Shown here: positions 1 through 11,531 of the stretch, in pieces
Layout: every line of letters starts with the position of its first letter
Numbering within the stretch: position 1 is the stretch's first letter
Assembly (NCBI GenBank): GCA_963843385.1
Contig: CAWJJY010000007.1
Coordinates: forward strand, 62,001-126,000
DNA length: 64,000 bases
DNA from: CAVOHU01 sp963843385
GTDB taxonomy: Bacteria > Acidobacteriota > Vicinamibacteria > Vicinamibacterales > JAKQTR01
Direction of reading: 5' to 3'
The notes under the pieces: model-generated
The model's input: the letters and a program-made list of their open reading frames with translations, nothing else
Told to the model about the DNA's origin: nothing
The model's database searches: none
Translations under genes and position numbers: made by a program

Positions 1-339
1 CTTCATGGGTAACCCGATCGACCCGATTCCCGTGCCCTCGAGCACGCACCTGTTGCCGGTGATGGTCTCCTTGACGATCCTCATGTCCTTGACCCCGACC
101 TCCTTGATCCGCGCCAGCCACGTCGGCTGATCAGCCTTGGGGCGGGACTCGAGCATGGCCCGGTATTCGGCCGACAGGCCCGGCAGGATATCGGCCAGGG
201 TCTTCGCACTGGCCAGCCTCGCCCGGTGTTCGAGATACGCCTGGGTCGGAGTCTTCGGCTGTGCCCACGCCGTCTGGCAGAGCGCGGCACTCGCGAGGCA
301 CGCGAAGATGGCCATGGTCGGGATCCTGTCGCATCTCAT
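1..339 (-). other. Possible separate secreted protein fused in frame to the kelch ORF (partial)
   Basis: Within the kelch frame, the ATG at 339 has GGAAAGG ending 8 nt upstream and starts MRCDRIPTMAIFACLASA, followed by a hydrophobic run and a TAWAQ cleavage site, which is a normal Sec signal peptide. The mature part runs off the window edge and has no motif I recognise. A second signal peptide inside one protein is unexpected, so this is more likely the start of an independent gene whose upstream neighbour has lost its stop codon, or whose junction carries an indel. It could also be a genuine fusion. Confidence 0.45.
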
Positions 340-3300
340 CTGCATGTCCTTTCCGCGGGAACTGATTCCCATCCGCTCGACGATAGGCAAGGCCTGTACC
401 TGCTTGTCGCAAGCCGGCAGGGCTGTGGGCTCCGCCGGCGCGATCGGCGGCGCCGGAAACTGGTAGAGTTCGGCGCTTGCCAGGTATTCCGTTGGTCTCC
501 AGGTGTAGCCGCCCGCGACCAGCACGTCGCCATTCGCCAGGACGACGGCTCCGTGGCTTGCACGCGAGATCACGAGCGGTGCGAATGGCGACCAGGTATT
601 CGTCGTCGGGTCGAACACCTCGGTGAAGCGCTGATAGCCGTAGAGATTCCTTCCGCCGGTCACGAGCACGCGCCCGTCGAACAGGAGGGTCACGGCAAGG
701 CCGTATCCGCTCATGAGCATCGGAGGACAGAGCGACCATGTCTCGGTCGCGGGATCGAAGAGCTCCGAGGACTGATCGTCGACGGTGAACACGCGGCCGT
801 CCGGCAGGAGGATGGCCTGGAGGGCGGTGTCCGCCCGGAGCATCTTCCCGCTCGTCGACCACGCTCCCGTGGAGGGATCGTAGATCTCAGAGACGCGAAG
901 GTCTCCGTCGCCGACCAAGCTGGGACGATCCCAATGATACTGCATCCCCCCGGCCACGAGGATCCGTCCGTCGGCAAGTCGCGTGGCGGTCGGCCCCGCC
1001 CGGCGCACCGCCAGATTGCCGGCAGGTGTCCAGGAATCAGTCGCCGGGTCGTAGATCTCAGCGCTCGTGAACTCGCCGCCCCAGACCATCCCCCCCACGA
1101 TCAGGACGCGTCCGTCGCTGAGCAGCGCGGCAGCATGTCGGGATCGCGGCGTGGCCGGCGGACTCGCGGGCGTCCAGCTATTCGTCGCCGGATCGAAGAT
1201 GTCCGCGGTCTCACTCACAACCAGCACGCGGCCGTCCTGCAGCAACGTAGCGGTGTGACCGTCGCGATTCACGGTCTGGTTGAGGGTCGGAGTCCAGGTC
1301 CGGGTTGCCGGATCATAGAGCTCCGGGTTGTCGAGTCCTGAGGCTGGCGGTTCAGCAAGCCCTCCGACGACGAGCACGCGGCCGTCGTTCAGTCGTGTCA
1401 TCGTCGGCGCAACGCGCGGGACCCTCATCGAACCGACGGGCGCGAAGATGCCCACGCGCACGTCGACGAAAATCTCGTTCGAAGCCTCACTCAGCCCGCA
1501 CAGGTTGCGCGCCCTTATCCGCGCGTAGTAGACGCCCCGTCCGATACCACCTCTCGAATACGACGTGCTCGTGCTAACGAGGTCGGTCCGCTCGATATCC
1601 GATCGACCGGGAGCCGATCCGACCTCGAGGACGTAGCTCTGCAACTCGTACACGGCGGCAAGGCGCGGAGAGGTCCACGCGATAACGACGTTGCCGCCCG
1701 AGTTGGCGACGATGCGCAGGTCGCGCGGTGCGTTGGGCAACGTCGTGCACGGACCGTTGACGTCGATAGCGACTTCGTTCGACGGCGCGCCCTCGCCGGC
1801 GCTGTTGGAACCCCGCACCCTGAGGTAGTAGCGGCCGTGAGGCACGCCCGACGCGAAGTAAACCGTCGCGGCACTGCCGGTCGAGATGCGCGCGAGATTC
1901 GCGAGGCCCGGCCCGCTGCCGGCCTCGACGGTGTAGCTCGTCGGCGGATCTCCCGTCGATGGAGCCGTCCACTGGAGCGTGACCCTCGATTCTTGCGGCC
2001 AGGCGATCAAGCCGCTCGGCGGATCGGGCGGCCCCAGCCCGACTCTGACTCGCGCCTCGGCGGAAGGTGGGCTCGTTCCGCCTGCATTCACCGCACGGAC
2101 GCGGATGAAGTACAGACCGTTCGGCACGCCATCAGCGACATAGGTCGTCGCCGTGGTCCCGGTCGAGAACCGGGCGAGGGTCGCGAGGCCGGGAGCGCTG
2201 CCGGCTTCGATGATGAAGTCGTCCGGTACGCCTCCATTGGCCGCAACGAGCCATGTCAGGGTGACCGTCGAGTTGACCGATGTCGCGGTCAGGCCCTCTG
2301 GCGCACCAGGCAGCGGAGGATCCTTCTCGTACAAGTCGCAGAGCGCGGTCGAGGGGTAGTATCCGCCGGCGACGAGTACTTGTCCGTCGGGCAAGAGAGT
2401 CGCCGTGTGCGAATCGCGGAACCTGCCGAGCTTGCCGGCGTCGCTGAAGGTATTCGTCTCGGGATCCCAGCGTTCTGTCGTATCGAGATAGCCCAGGTGC
2501 CGCTGGTAGCCCGCCGTCATGAGCACGAGGCCATTTGGCAGAAGCGTCGCTTTGTGCGATTGCCGGGCAGTGGTGAGCGATCCGGTGGCCGACCAGATCC
2601 CGGTGACCGGATCGTAGACCTCTGCTGTCGCCAAGGTCACATCCCATTCGAAGTTCCTGCCACCAGCAACGAGCACGCGCCCGTCCAGGAGTCGCGTGGC
2701 CGTGTGCTGGCCCCGCGAGCCGGTCGTGAGCGATCCCGTCGACGACCAGGTTCCCTGCACCGGGTCATAGATCTCGGCTGAAGAAAAGCTCCAGGATGAA
2801 GTCCATTGGGTATGTCCGCCCACCACCAGCACTCGTCCATCGAGTAGCAGCGTCGCGGTGGCCCAGCCGCGGTCCTGCAACATCGATCCGGTCGCGCTGA
2901 ACGTTCCGGAGTCCGGGTCATAGAGTTCGACGACGCCTGCGTCGCTCGGGTACATGCTTCCTGCGATCAGGATTCGCCCGTCGGCCAGCAACGTGGCGGT
3001 GTGACCGGTTCGCGGGACAATCGGCGGCCCGACCACCGACCACACACCGGAGGCGGGGTCGTAGAGTTCCGCGCTCGAAGCCAGGATGTAGTCCTGCCGC
3101 CCGCCGCCGACGACCAGCACCTTGCCGTTCCGAAGCAGCGTCGCGGTGTGGCCCGCGCGCGCCTCATGCATTGAGCCGGTCGGCGTCCATGTGCCGGTCG
3201 CGGGGTCGTAGAGCTCCGCGCTCGACAGGATCTGGCAATAGGGCAACTGCTGACAATTGACGCCTGCCGCGACCAGAACCCGACCATTCGGGAGCAGCGT

Positions 3301-3429
3301 GGCCGAATGTCCCGACCGGGCCACCGTCATCGATGCGGTCGGCGTCCATCCCTCGGCATGTACCGACAGAGGAAGAGCGGCAAGCCCGGCGGCGATCATC
3401 AAGAACGGCAGGATTCGTCCGATGCGCAT
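1..3429 (-). CDS. Secreted kelch-FN3-kelch repeat protein, open at the left window edge
   Basis: The ATG at 3429 has a GGGAGG ribosome site 8 nt upstream and opens a hydrophobic signal peptide ending VHAEG. Residues about 25-365 are kelch-like blades (repeating AELYDPATGTW and HTATLLPDGRVLV units). Residues about 366-655 hold three fibronectin type III domains with the signature EAGSAPGL. A second kelch block fills about 656-1010. The protein is therefore a secreted two-propeller scaffold joined by FN3 linkers, probably for surface binding of carbohydrate or protein; no catalytic motif is visible. The frame contains no stop before base 1. After about residue 1010 the repeats end, a low-complexity stretch follows, and a second signal-peptide-like ORF continues in the same frame (separate entry). 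FN3 domains of the same type occur in the SBBP protein at 27677. Confidence 0.85.
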   Translation of the reverse strand, partial: MRIGRILPFLMIAAGLAALPLSVHAEGWTPTASMTVARSGHSATLLPNGRVLVAAGVNCQQLPYCQILSSAELYDPATGTWTPTGSMHEARAGHTATLLRNGKVLVVGGGRQDYILASSAELYDPASGVWSVVGPPIVPRTGHTATLLADGRILIAGSMYPSDAGVVELYDPDSGTFSATGSMLQDRGWATATLLLDGRVLVVGGHTQWTSSWSFSSAEIYDPVQGTWSSTGSLTTGSRGQHTATRLLDGRVLVAGGRNFEWDVTLATAEVYDPVTGIWSATGSLTTARQSHKATLLPNGLVLMTAGYQRHLGYLDTTERWDPETNTFSDAGKLGRFRDSHTATLLPDGQVLVAGGYYPSTALCDLYEKDPPLPGAPEGLTATSVNSTVTLTWLVAANGGVPDDFIIEAGSAPGLATLARFSTGTTATTYVADGVPNGLYFIRVRAVNAGGTSPPSAEARVRVGLGPPDPPSGLIAWPQESRVTLQWTAPSTGDPPTSYTVEAGSGPGLANLARISTGSAATVYFASGVPHGRYYLRVRGSNSAGEGAPSNEVAIDVNGPCTTLPNAPRDLRIVANSGGNVVIAWTSPRLAAVYELQSYVLEVGSAPGRSDIERTDLVSTSTSYSRGGIGRGVYYARIRARNLCGLSEASNEIFVDVRVGIFAPVGSMRVPRVAPTMTRLNDGRVLVVGGLAEPPASGLDNPELYDPATRTWTPTLNQTVNRDGHTATLLQDGRVLVVSETADIFDPATNSWTPASPPATPRSRHAAALLSDGRVLIVGGMVWGGEFTSAEIYDPATDSWTPAGNLAVRRAGPTATRLADGRILVAGGMQYHWDRPSLVGDGDLRVSEIYDPSTGAWSTSGKMLRADTALQAILLPDGRVFTVDDQSSELFDPATETWSLCPPMLMSGYGLAVTLLFDGRVLVTGGRNLYGYQRFTEVFDPTTNTWSPFAPLVISRASHGAVVLANGDVLVAGGYTWRPTEYLASAELYQFPAPPIAPAEPTALPACDKQVQALPIVERMGISSRGKDMQMRCDRIPTMAIFACLASAALCQTAWAQPKTPTQAYLEHRARLASAKTLADILPGLSAEYRAMLESRPKADQPTWLARIKEVGVKDMRIVKETITGNRCVLEGTGIGSIGLPMK

Positions 3430-3979
3430 GTCGACGCCCTCCCGTGCGAAGTCTACATCACGCGTGACTGCGCCAAGCACGCGAGCGGGCGCCTCGTGTG
3501 CAAATCGCGTATCAATTGCGAGACATCGTGAACGGCGGATCGCCGGGGCTGACCGCATACGCCAAGGCTGCGGCGCCCTTCGACAATGCTCAGGGCGCGG
3601 TGAGCCTCGCCGAACCGCGGTCCGCCGAAGCGTTCGGCGAAGGCGGAAGTCCCGGCCTCCACGGCTCACGCTTGGCACAGCCGTAGTCCACAAGCCTCAA
3701 GCCCTCAGCCTTCACCGGTAGAGCAAGTACTTCGCCCGCATCAGCCGCCATCCCGTCTCGACACTCGACCAGCCGCTTGCGATGTCCGACGGGTCGTCGC
3801 CCGCCTTGATGCAGCTGGCCGTGCGCGCCGAGCAGCCCGGCCGCCTGGTCGACCCTGTAGTCCGTCCTATAGAGGCGATGGAGCGCCGGCGCGGTCTCGA
3901 TGCCCCTCCGCACGGGCCGAAGCTGCTCGCGGCTCGTCACAACCATGGTCACGCCCTGGCACCGCTGGTTCGCGTAATT
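3430..3979. other. Decayed spacer with short open frame and repeat-like sequence
   Basis: No full gene is supported here. On the minus strand a frame of about 75 codons ends at a TGA at 3712-3714 and contains an Ile-Lys-Ala-Gly-Asp-Asp stretch. It lacks an ATG and I recognise no family. At about 3570-3690 the plus strand carries GC-rich sequence with short inverted segments (GCCGAA...TTCGGC around 3610-3650) resembling dispersed intergenic repeats of acidobacterial genomes; that resemblance is from memory and unverified. The region looks like degraded sequence next to a transposase remnant. Confidence 0.3.
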
Positions 3980-4393
3980 GCTCGACGCGGGAGTGAAGCT
4001 GACCGGGTAGAAGCCCACCCCCGGCAGTTGCCGCCGATTGGGCTCGCCCGCCAGGGGATCCGGTGACGCACGGGCGGCTGCCGGATGCGGAATCTCGTCC
4101 GGCAACCCGAGGTGGTGGAGGATTCGGGACACGACCGCCGCCTGATCGATGACGGCGATGAGCCGCATCGCTGCCCCGCAATGTGGGCACGCGAGAACAT
4201 TGAAGCCGAAACGGCGTCGCATCAAGTCAGCCCATGACCGCTCTTCCAGTTTCGGCTTGGCCGAGCCGGCGTCGTAATAGAGCCCCGGCTGATCGCGTGT
4301 CGCGGCGTAGCCGGTGATTCGGTCGAATTCGTGCGGCCGCTGCGGCCCGACAATGCGGGCTCGCCAAGCGAATCGGGGCCCGAGAATCCCGCG
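3980..4393 (-). pseudogene. IS91/IS801-like transposase C-terminal remnant
   Basis: The minus-strand frame begins after a TAA near 4395 and has no start codon. It encodes ITGYAATRDQPGLYYDAG, then a short basic linker, then LACPHCGAAMRLIAVI with AAVVSRILHHLGLP. The Cys-Pro-x-Cys-Gly-x-x-Met-Arg pattern followed by an isoleucine-rich helix is the usual C-terminal zinc ribbon of IS91-family transposases. The N-terminal HUH catalytic part (about 300 residues) is absent and the downstream sequence degenerates. I infer an old truncated insertion sequence. An unrelated zinc-ribbon protein is possible. Confidence 0.5.
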
Positions 4394-4492
4394 TTACAGG
4401 GTGAGATTGACGCGTGGCCTGGAGAGGGTCGTGCCGTCCAACCGAGATGCTAGTCTCGGCCCTGCGCCCGGGTCACAATCTGCTGCTTCTCC

Positions 4493-7425
<2,933 letters not shown>

Positions 7426-7429
<4 letters not shown>

Positions 7430-8385
7430 CTGGGCCCTCGCGCCGGCAATGGATCGATGTAGAAGAACGCCTGCTCCTGCACCTGGACGGTGCTCTTCTT
7501 CGTGAGGCGCGCAGGGACGGAGGCCTTGCCAAGGAGCCCATGGTCGGCCAGGTACTCGCAGGCGATGCCCACGCCCTCGACGTCGAAGGACCGCCGGAAG
7601 TGATCCTCGATCTCGGTGCACGATCGCGCCTCGCCCACCTCCCGCAAGTGCTCGAGCACGAGGGCGAAGAGCGTCGTCGCGCGCTCGGCGAGGTACGCGT
7701 CAACCGCGTCGAGCGCGGCCTGCACGCCCTCAGTGGTCTTTGCCACGTTCAGCAAGCCCGAGTAGATGCGCGTGAAGAAGGCCGGGTTGAGCGAGGCCGC
7801 CTGCGGAATCACCTCGCGGTCTGCGAGCAGCCCGCGGCCGATGACCTCGATGCGCGCGAGCGGCGTGGCGGCGTAGAGGATCCAGAGCGCGGTGTAGTCG
7901 AGGTCTCCGCGGGTGAGCATCCACTTGTGCGCCTTGTCGATCGGTCCGAGCGCGCCGATCGCAGAGCGCAGCAGCTGGAGCTGGCGGTCGTGCGCGCCGA
8001 GATCGGCGAGCGACGCGAAGAGGTCGCCAACCGTCGGGTCGTGCGTGTAGAGGAGACGGCCCTTCGCCAGGAACGAGTGCAGGAACGAGTGGCGGATCGA
8101 GCCCTCGACGGCCTTGCGGAACTCCGCGCGCGCCACGACCAGCGCGTGGACGTTCACGCCGTCGGCGTAGAGCGCGACACCATCCTTCGGCGCGGCCGCC
8201 CCGTCGACGCTCACCAGGACGAGGTCGATATCGGACTTTTCCCAGACCGCGTCGTGCGACAGGCTCCCGCAGAGGATCGCAGCGAGGATGGACGCATCTC
8301 GCTTGACCACCTCGACGAGCGCATCGAGCGCCTCCGTGAAGGTCTTCCGGACCGCCGGCTGATCCCTCGGCGCGTTGGGGCCCAC
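7426..8385 (-). CDS. Nucleotidyltransferase-fold protein
   Basis: A 319-aa protein with an N-terminal polymerase-beta-type nucleotidyltransferase domain: Gly40-Ser41 of the GS motif, then SDIDLVLV with Asp52 and Asp54 as metal ligands. The remaining 200 residues are helical and resemble substrate-binding domains of MNT/aminoglycoside nucleotidyltransferase relatives. The substrate is unknown. The frame is open upstream to 8517, but that would overlap the divergent sigma-factor start at 8499, so I prefer the GTG at 8385; its RBS is weak. The stop overlaps the uvrA GTG by 4 nt, so the two are probably co-transcribed and translationally coupled. Confidence 0.7.
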
Positions 8386-8484
8386 CTTCCTACGATACTC
8401 ACGAAGCGCCCGTCGTGAGAAGGGCAGACGCCGGCGCGAGGTCAGTCTTGCCCTGGCCAGTCGCCCGCCCGGGCCCGGGGCCGT

Positions 8485-8490
8485 TAGAAT
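8485..8490 (+). promoter_or_regulatory. -10-like TAGAAT, leaderless arrangement
   Basis: TAGAAT matches TAnAAT and lies exactly 8 nt before the GTG start of the sigma-factor gene. A transcript initiated about 7 nt after a -10 box would begin at or next to the start codon, and there is no Shine-Dalgarno sequence. The same spacing occurs at 25751 and 38300. No clear -35 box is seen. Confidence 0.45.
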
Positions 8491-8498
8491 TGCCAACC

Positions 8499-9089
8499 GT
8501 GTCTCCCGTCGCGGCATCTACAGATCGAGTGACCGACGCCGAACTGGTCGAACGCGCGCGCGACGGCGACGCCGATGCGTTTGGCGAGCTCGTCGAGCGC
8601 CACAAGGTCGTCGTCTACCGCGCGGCGCGGGCGGCACTCAGATCGGCGGCCGAAGCCGATGACGCGACGCAAGAGGCGTTCGTGGCGGCGTTTCGGAAGT
8701 TGAGCTCGTTCCGCGCCGAGGCGGCATTCAAGACCTGGCTGCTCGCCATCGCCTGGAATGTTGCCAGGGAGCATCGACGCAGTGCCTGGCGCTGGCTCGA
8801 CCGGTTCAGGCCTCCACCGGGGCCCGCGGATCCGGACCCTCCAATCGACGAGGTGTCGCAGGAGGACGCGATCGTCCGGCGCGATCTCCACGAGCGGGTC
8901 CAGAGGGCCGTCATGAGACTGCCTCGAAAATACAAGGACGTCATGCTGCTTTCGGCCACGGGGGACCACACCGTCGAGGAGATCGCGACGATCCTGGGCA
9001 TCCCGTCGGGAACGGTGAAGTGGCGGATGAGCAGGGCTCGGCAGCAGCTGAAGGTCAAGCTGGGACGGATGGGCATTCGGGATGAGTGA
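8499..9089 (+). CDS. RNA polymerase sigma-70 factor, ECF subfamily
   Basis: A 196-aa ECF sigma factor. Region 2 spans about residues 12-85 (DAFGELVERHKVVVYRAA, then DDATQEAFVAAFRKL and FKTWLLAIAWN). Region 4 is about 130-190 (LPRKYKDVMLLSATG, HTVEEIATILGIPSGTVKWRM), with the DNA-binding helix-turn-helix. It redirects RNA polymerase to stress or envelope promoters. The GTG at 8499 is preferred because residues encoded upstream are not family-like and the -10 element sits 8 nt before it. The stop overlaps the anti-sigma-like gene by 8 nt, so the pair is an operon. Confidence 0.9.
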   Translation: MSPVAASTDRVTDAELVERARDGDADAFGELVERHKVVVYRAARAALRSAAEADDATQEAFVAAFRKLSSFRAEAAFKTWLLAIAWNVAREHRRSAWRWLDRFRPPPGPADPDPPIDEVSQEDAIVRRDLHERVQRAVMRLPRKYKDVMLLSATGDHTVEEIATILGIPSGTVKWRMSRARQQLKVKLGRMGIRDE

Positions 9090-9702
9090 AGAACCCGGCA
9101 AGCTGGACGGCGTGATCGACGAGGCGCTCCGCGATCTGACGAGAGGCGCGCCTGCCGGTGGTCTGCGCCGGCGCGTGCTGGAGCGGGTTACGGCGGCGGA
9201 GCCTGCGCCAGGCGGCCACGCCGGAATTGCCGGCCTGCGCGCTCGCCCGCTCGGGTGGGCGGCGATCTCCGTGCTGGCCGCGGTTGCGCTCGCGGGCCCG
9301 CTGCTCCTGTCGAGATTCACTCGACCGAGCCAGTCAGGAACGGGCGAGACTGCGACAGCCTCACTCCAGGGCTCGCCGGCTCCACGCGCAACTCCCGCCG
9401 CCCGTCCACCGGCGTCCGTCATCCAATCCGTGACGACGAGTCGCGTGGCCACGCGGCCTCTGCCAAGTCCTACCTCGATTCGCGGCGACACGTTGATGCC
9501 ACCACCCGCGCCGCCAGACGAGGACGCGCACCCGGGCGAGATGATCAAGATCGATCCGTTGCCAAGCCCGAGCCCGATCGCCGACCGCCCGATCGAGATC
9601 GCACCGCTGGACATCCAGCCGATCGCCGATCGCGAGATCCAGATTCCGTTGATCGAATCCAACCGGCCGAAGACCGGGCCAGCCCAGTCAGACAAGAGGT
9701 GA
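9082..9702 (+). CDS. Putative anti-sigma factor, single-pass membrane protein
   Basis: A 206-aa protein starting inside the end of the ECF sigma gene. The short cytoplasmic N-terminus (about 55 residues, with an RRRVLERV basic helix) is followed by one transmembrane segment around residues 57-77 (WAAISVLAAVALAGPLLL) and a long proline- and serine-rich periplasmic tail ending in IADRPIEIAPL and IADREIQIPLI repeats. Position, overlap and topology are those of anti-sigma factors. There is no zinc-binding HxxxCxxC motif, so it is not a canonical ZAS-type protein, and the anti-sigma role is inferred from context. Confidence 0.6.
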   Translation: MSEEPGKLDGVIDEALRDLTRGAPAGGLRRRVLERVTAAEPAPGGHAGIAGLRARPLGWAAISVLAAVALAGPLLLSRFTRPSQSGTGETATASLQGSPAPRATPAARPPASVIQSVTTSRVATRPLPSPTSIRGDTLMPPPAPPDEDAHPGEMIKIDPLPSPSPIADRPIEIAPLDIQPIADREIQIPLIESNRPKTGPAQSDKR

Positions 9703-9706
9703 TGTG

Positions 9707-10369
9707 ATGCGAATCCGCCGCGCTCTCATTTTCGTCGTGTGCTCGTTCGTCGCGCTGGCACTCGTCGCGCCGGTCGCCTGGACCCAGGACGTCGAGCAGC
9801 GCGCCGTTCAAAGCGAGAAGCCGGCCTCGCAGCCGCCCGCAAAGCCGGCGGCTGCCGCGGCGCCGCCGGCCATCGACTGGAACGCCAACGTCCGCGTGGA
9901 CGTCACGATCGCCGACTCGACTCGCGGCGGCGCGTCGACGCAGAAGTCGATCAGCGTGACCGTCAGGAACGATGGGCGCGGGTCGGTGCGGTCCGGTGTC
10001 TCGCTCCCGATCCCCTCGACGACCTTCGCGCCGCTTGCGCAGGGCGGCGCCGCGCTCAGTCCGATGACCTCGTATCAGTACAAGGACATGGGTCTCAGCC
10101 TCGACGTGACCTCCGTGACCATTACGGGCAACTTCGTCAAGCTTCGGCTGGCCGTCGAGTACAACCCGGTGGACGAGAAGACGGCAAATGCAGAGGGAGC
10201 CAACGCCGTTTCCCCGGGCCAGATGATGGCATCGTTCTCCCAGTTCCGACAGAATCTCGACGTCGTGCTCGAAAGCGGCAAACCGCTCATTGTCGCGACC
10301 TCGTCGGACCCGGTTCCGAGCCGCGACCGCAAGGCCAGCCTCGAGGTGAAGGCGACGATTCTCCGGTAG
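9707..10369 (+). CDS. Secreted protein of the ECF operon, unknown function
   Basis: A 220-aa protein with a strong signal peptide (MRIRRALIFVVCSFVALALV, cleavage near APVAWTQ), an Ala/Pro linker, and a domain of about 160 residues rich in beta strands. I recognise no named family; the central part SMTSYQYKDMGLSLDV and the final ESGKPLIVATSSD look like an envelope beta-sandwich domain. The ATG at 9707 is preferred over the GTG at 9704 because GAGGTG is 5-6 nt upstream. The gene starts 4 nt after the anti-sigma-like gene, so it is probably the output or sensor arm of that system. Confidence 0.6.
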   Translation: MRIRRALIFVVCSFVALALVAPVAWTQDVEQRAVQSEKPASQPPAKPAAAAAPPAIDWNANVRVDVTIADSTRGGASTQKSISVTVRNDGRGSVRSGVSLPIPSTTFAPLAQGGAALSPMTSYQYKDMGLSLDVTSVTITGNFVKLRLAVEYNPVDEKTANAEGANAVSPGQMMASFSQFRQNLDVVLESGKPLIVATSSDPVPSRDRKASLEVKATILR

Positions 10370-10474
10370 CGCGGGATGGTCTTGCGGGCAGCGTCGGCCC
10401 GGCCGGACCGGAACCTGGGGGTTCCGGCGGTGTCCAATACAGCAGCGGAGAGGCTCGGCGGATTGGAGGCCACC

Positions 10475-10597
10475 ATGCCGACCACGAATCGCTCGCAGCT
10501 CATCACCCTCAGCTGGCAGACGTGGTCGATCCTCGCGGTCGTCCTCGTGCTCATGCTGGCATCAGCCGCGTTCCTGCTGTTCGGTTCGGGTCTGTGA
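10475..10597 (+). CDS. Small 40-aa single-span membrane protein
   Basis: The ATG at 10475 has GGAGG 5 nt upstream. The peptide has a short polar N-terminus (MPTTNRSQLITLSWQTW) and one hydrophobic span (SILAVVLVLMLASAAFLLF) ending in GSGL. It is the last gene of the likely ECF sigma cluster. Such small membrane proteins often act as regulators or adaptors of larger membrane proteins; here this is only a guess from position. The good ribosome site and clean transmembrane segment support it as a real gene. Confidence 0.55.
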   Translation: MPTTNRSQLITLSWQTWSILAVVLVLMLASAAFLLFGSGL

Positions 10598-10628
10598 GCG
10601 GCAATACGCCCGCGCTCATCGCCACGGG

Positions 10629-10858
10629 GGCACGTTGAGGTCGTCCCGCGGCTCAATTCGTCAGCCACGCCGAAGGAACTGGACATCACCGGCACCGACG
10701 GCCCGAACAAGGGGCGGACGATCCTGGCCATCTACGAGCGGGACGGCGATAGGCTGCGGATCTGAAACGACCTCAGCGGGCAGGGGCGCCCGGCGGAATT
10801 CAAGACCAGGGACGGCACCCAGCTGTTCCTCGTGACCTACAAGCTGGCCAGGCCCTGA
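10629..10858 (+). pseudogene. TIGR03067-type domain remnant with in-frame TGA
   Basis: The frame encodes ATPKELDITGTDGPNKGRTI, LAIYERDGDRLRI, a TGA at 10763-10765, then NDLSGQGRPAEFKTRDGTQL and FLVTYKLARP before the true stop. This matches the C-terminal half of the TIGR03067 domain found in planctomycetes and acidobacteria. The N-terminal half and any start codon are missing. The TGA falls where I recall family members having cysteine (I-C-x-D/x-L), so a single TGC to TGA change would explain it. Its function in intact form is unknown. Confidence 0.65.
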
Positions 10859-11356
10859 TCAGTATTTCACCCTGACGAGCGTCGCGGGACCGGCCTTCTG
10901 CGGCACGACGATGTAGAGAGTCGTGTAGTCGAGCGGGGCGACGGTGATCTGACCTTGGACGCCGAGGGCGTTCAGCAGGTCGGGGATGGTGGTGACATGC
11001 CCGACCACGAGCACGACGTCGTTCGGATGGTCCCGGCGGAGTTGCGCAGCAAAGGGCCGGGCGTCGAACTTGTCCGGTCCTGCCGAGGTGTCGTAGATTC
11101 CGATCTTGAGCTTCCTCGCCTCGGCGAGCGGCGTGGCGGTGCCGATGGTGCGCTTGCTGTCGGTCGAGTACACGGCAGCAATCTCCGCGCCCTCGAGTGC
11201 GGCTGACAGCCGCTGCGCCTGGCCGAGACCGTTCTCGGTCAACTTGTCCCCGGCATTCTCGGCGTGCCGGACAACGATCACCGCTTTCTGCGCGGCTGCG
11301 CTGCCTGGCACTGCAAGCACCGCAAGGAGCAGCCAGATCGGCAGGTCACGTCTCAT
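10859..11356 (-). CDS. Secreted histidine phosphatase family protein
   Basis: A 165-aa protein with signal peptide (MRRDLPIWLLLAVLAVPGSA) and a compact phosphoglycerate mutase-like fold. The catalytic motif is VVRHAEN (His30), with the second histidine in VVLVVGHVTTIPDLL. This is a minimal branch of the superfamily acting in the periplasm on an unknown phosphoester. The ATG at 11356 is chosen because it begins the signal peptide; the frame is open upstream but looks non-coding. Its stop lies immediately next to the converging TIGR03067 remnant. Confidence 0.8.
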   Translation of the reverse strand: MRRDLPIWLLLAVLAVPGSAAAQKAVIVVRHAENAGDKLTENGLGQAQRLSAALEGAEIAAVYSTDSKRTIGTATPLAEARKLKIGIYDTSAGPDKFDARPFAAQLRRDHPNDVVLVVGHVTTIPDLLNALGVQGQITVAPLDYTTLYIVVPQKAGPATLVRVKY

Positions 11357-11531
11357 GTGATGCGCCCTCTCGCAACAGGATAGCGCGTTCTGCGCGATCG
11401 CGTGAGCGGCCGGCGCCAGGCGGTGGTCACGGCGGCGCGCCTCCACGTCCCGCGATCAGTCCTGGCCGTAGTATGATCTCCGCCGACAGGAATTTCCGAT
11501 TTGCGCTGGCCCCGCGACAACTCCACGCCTT

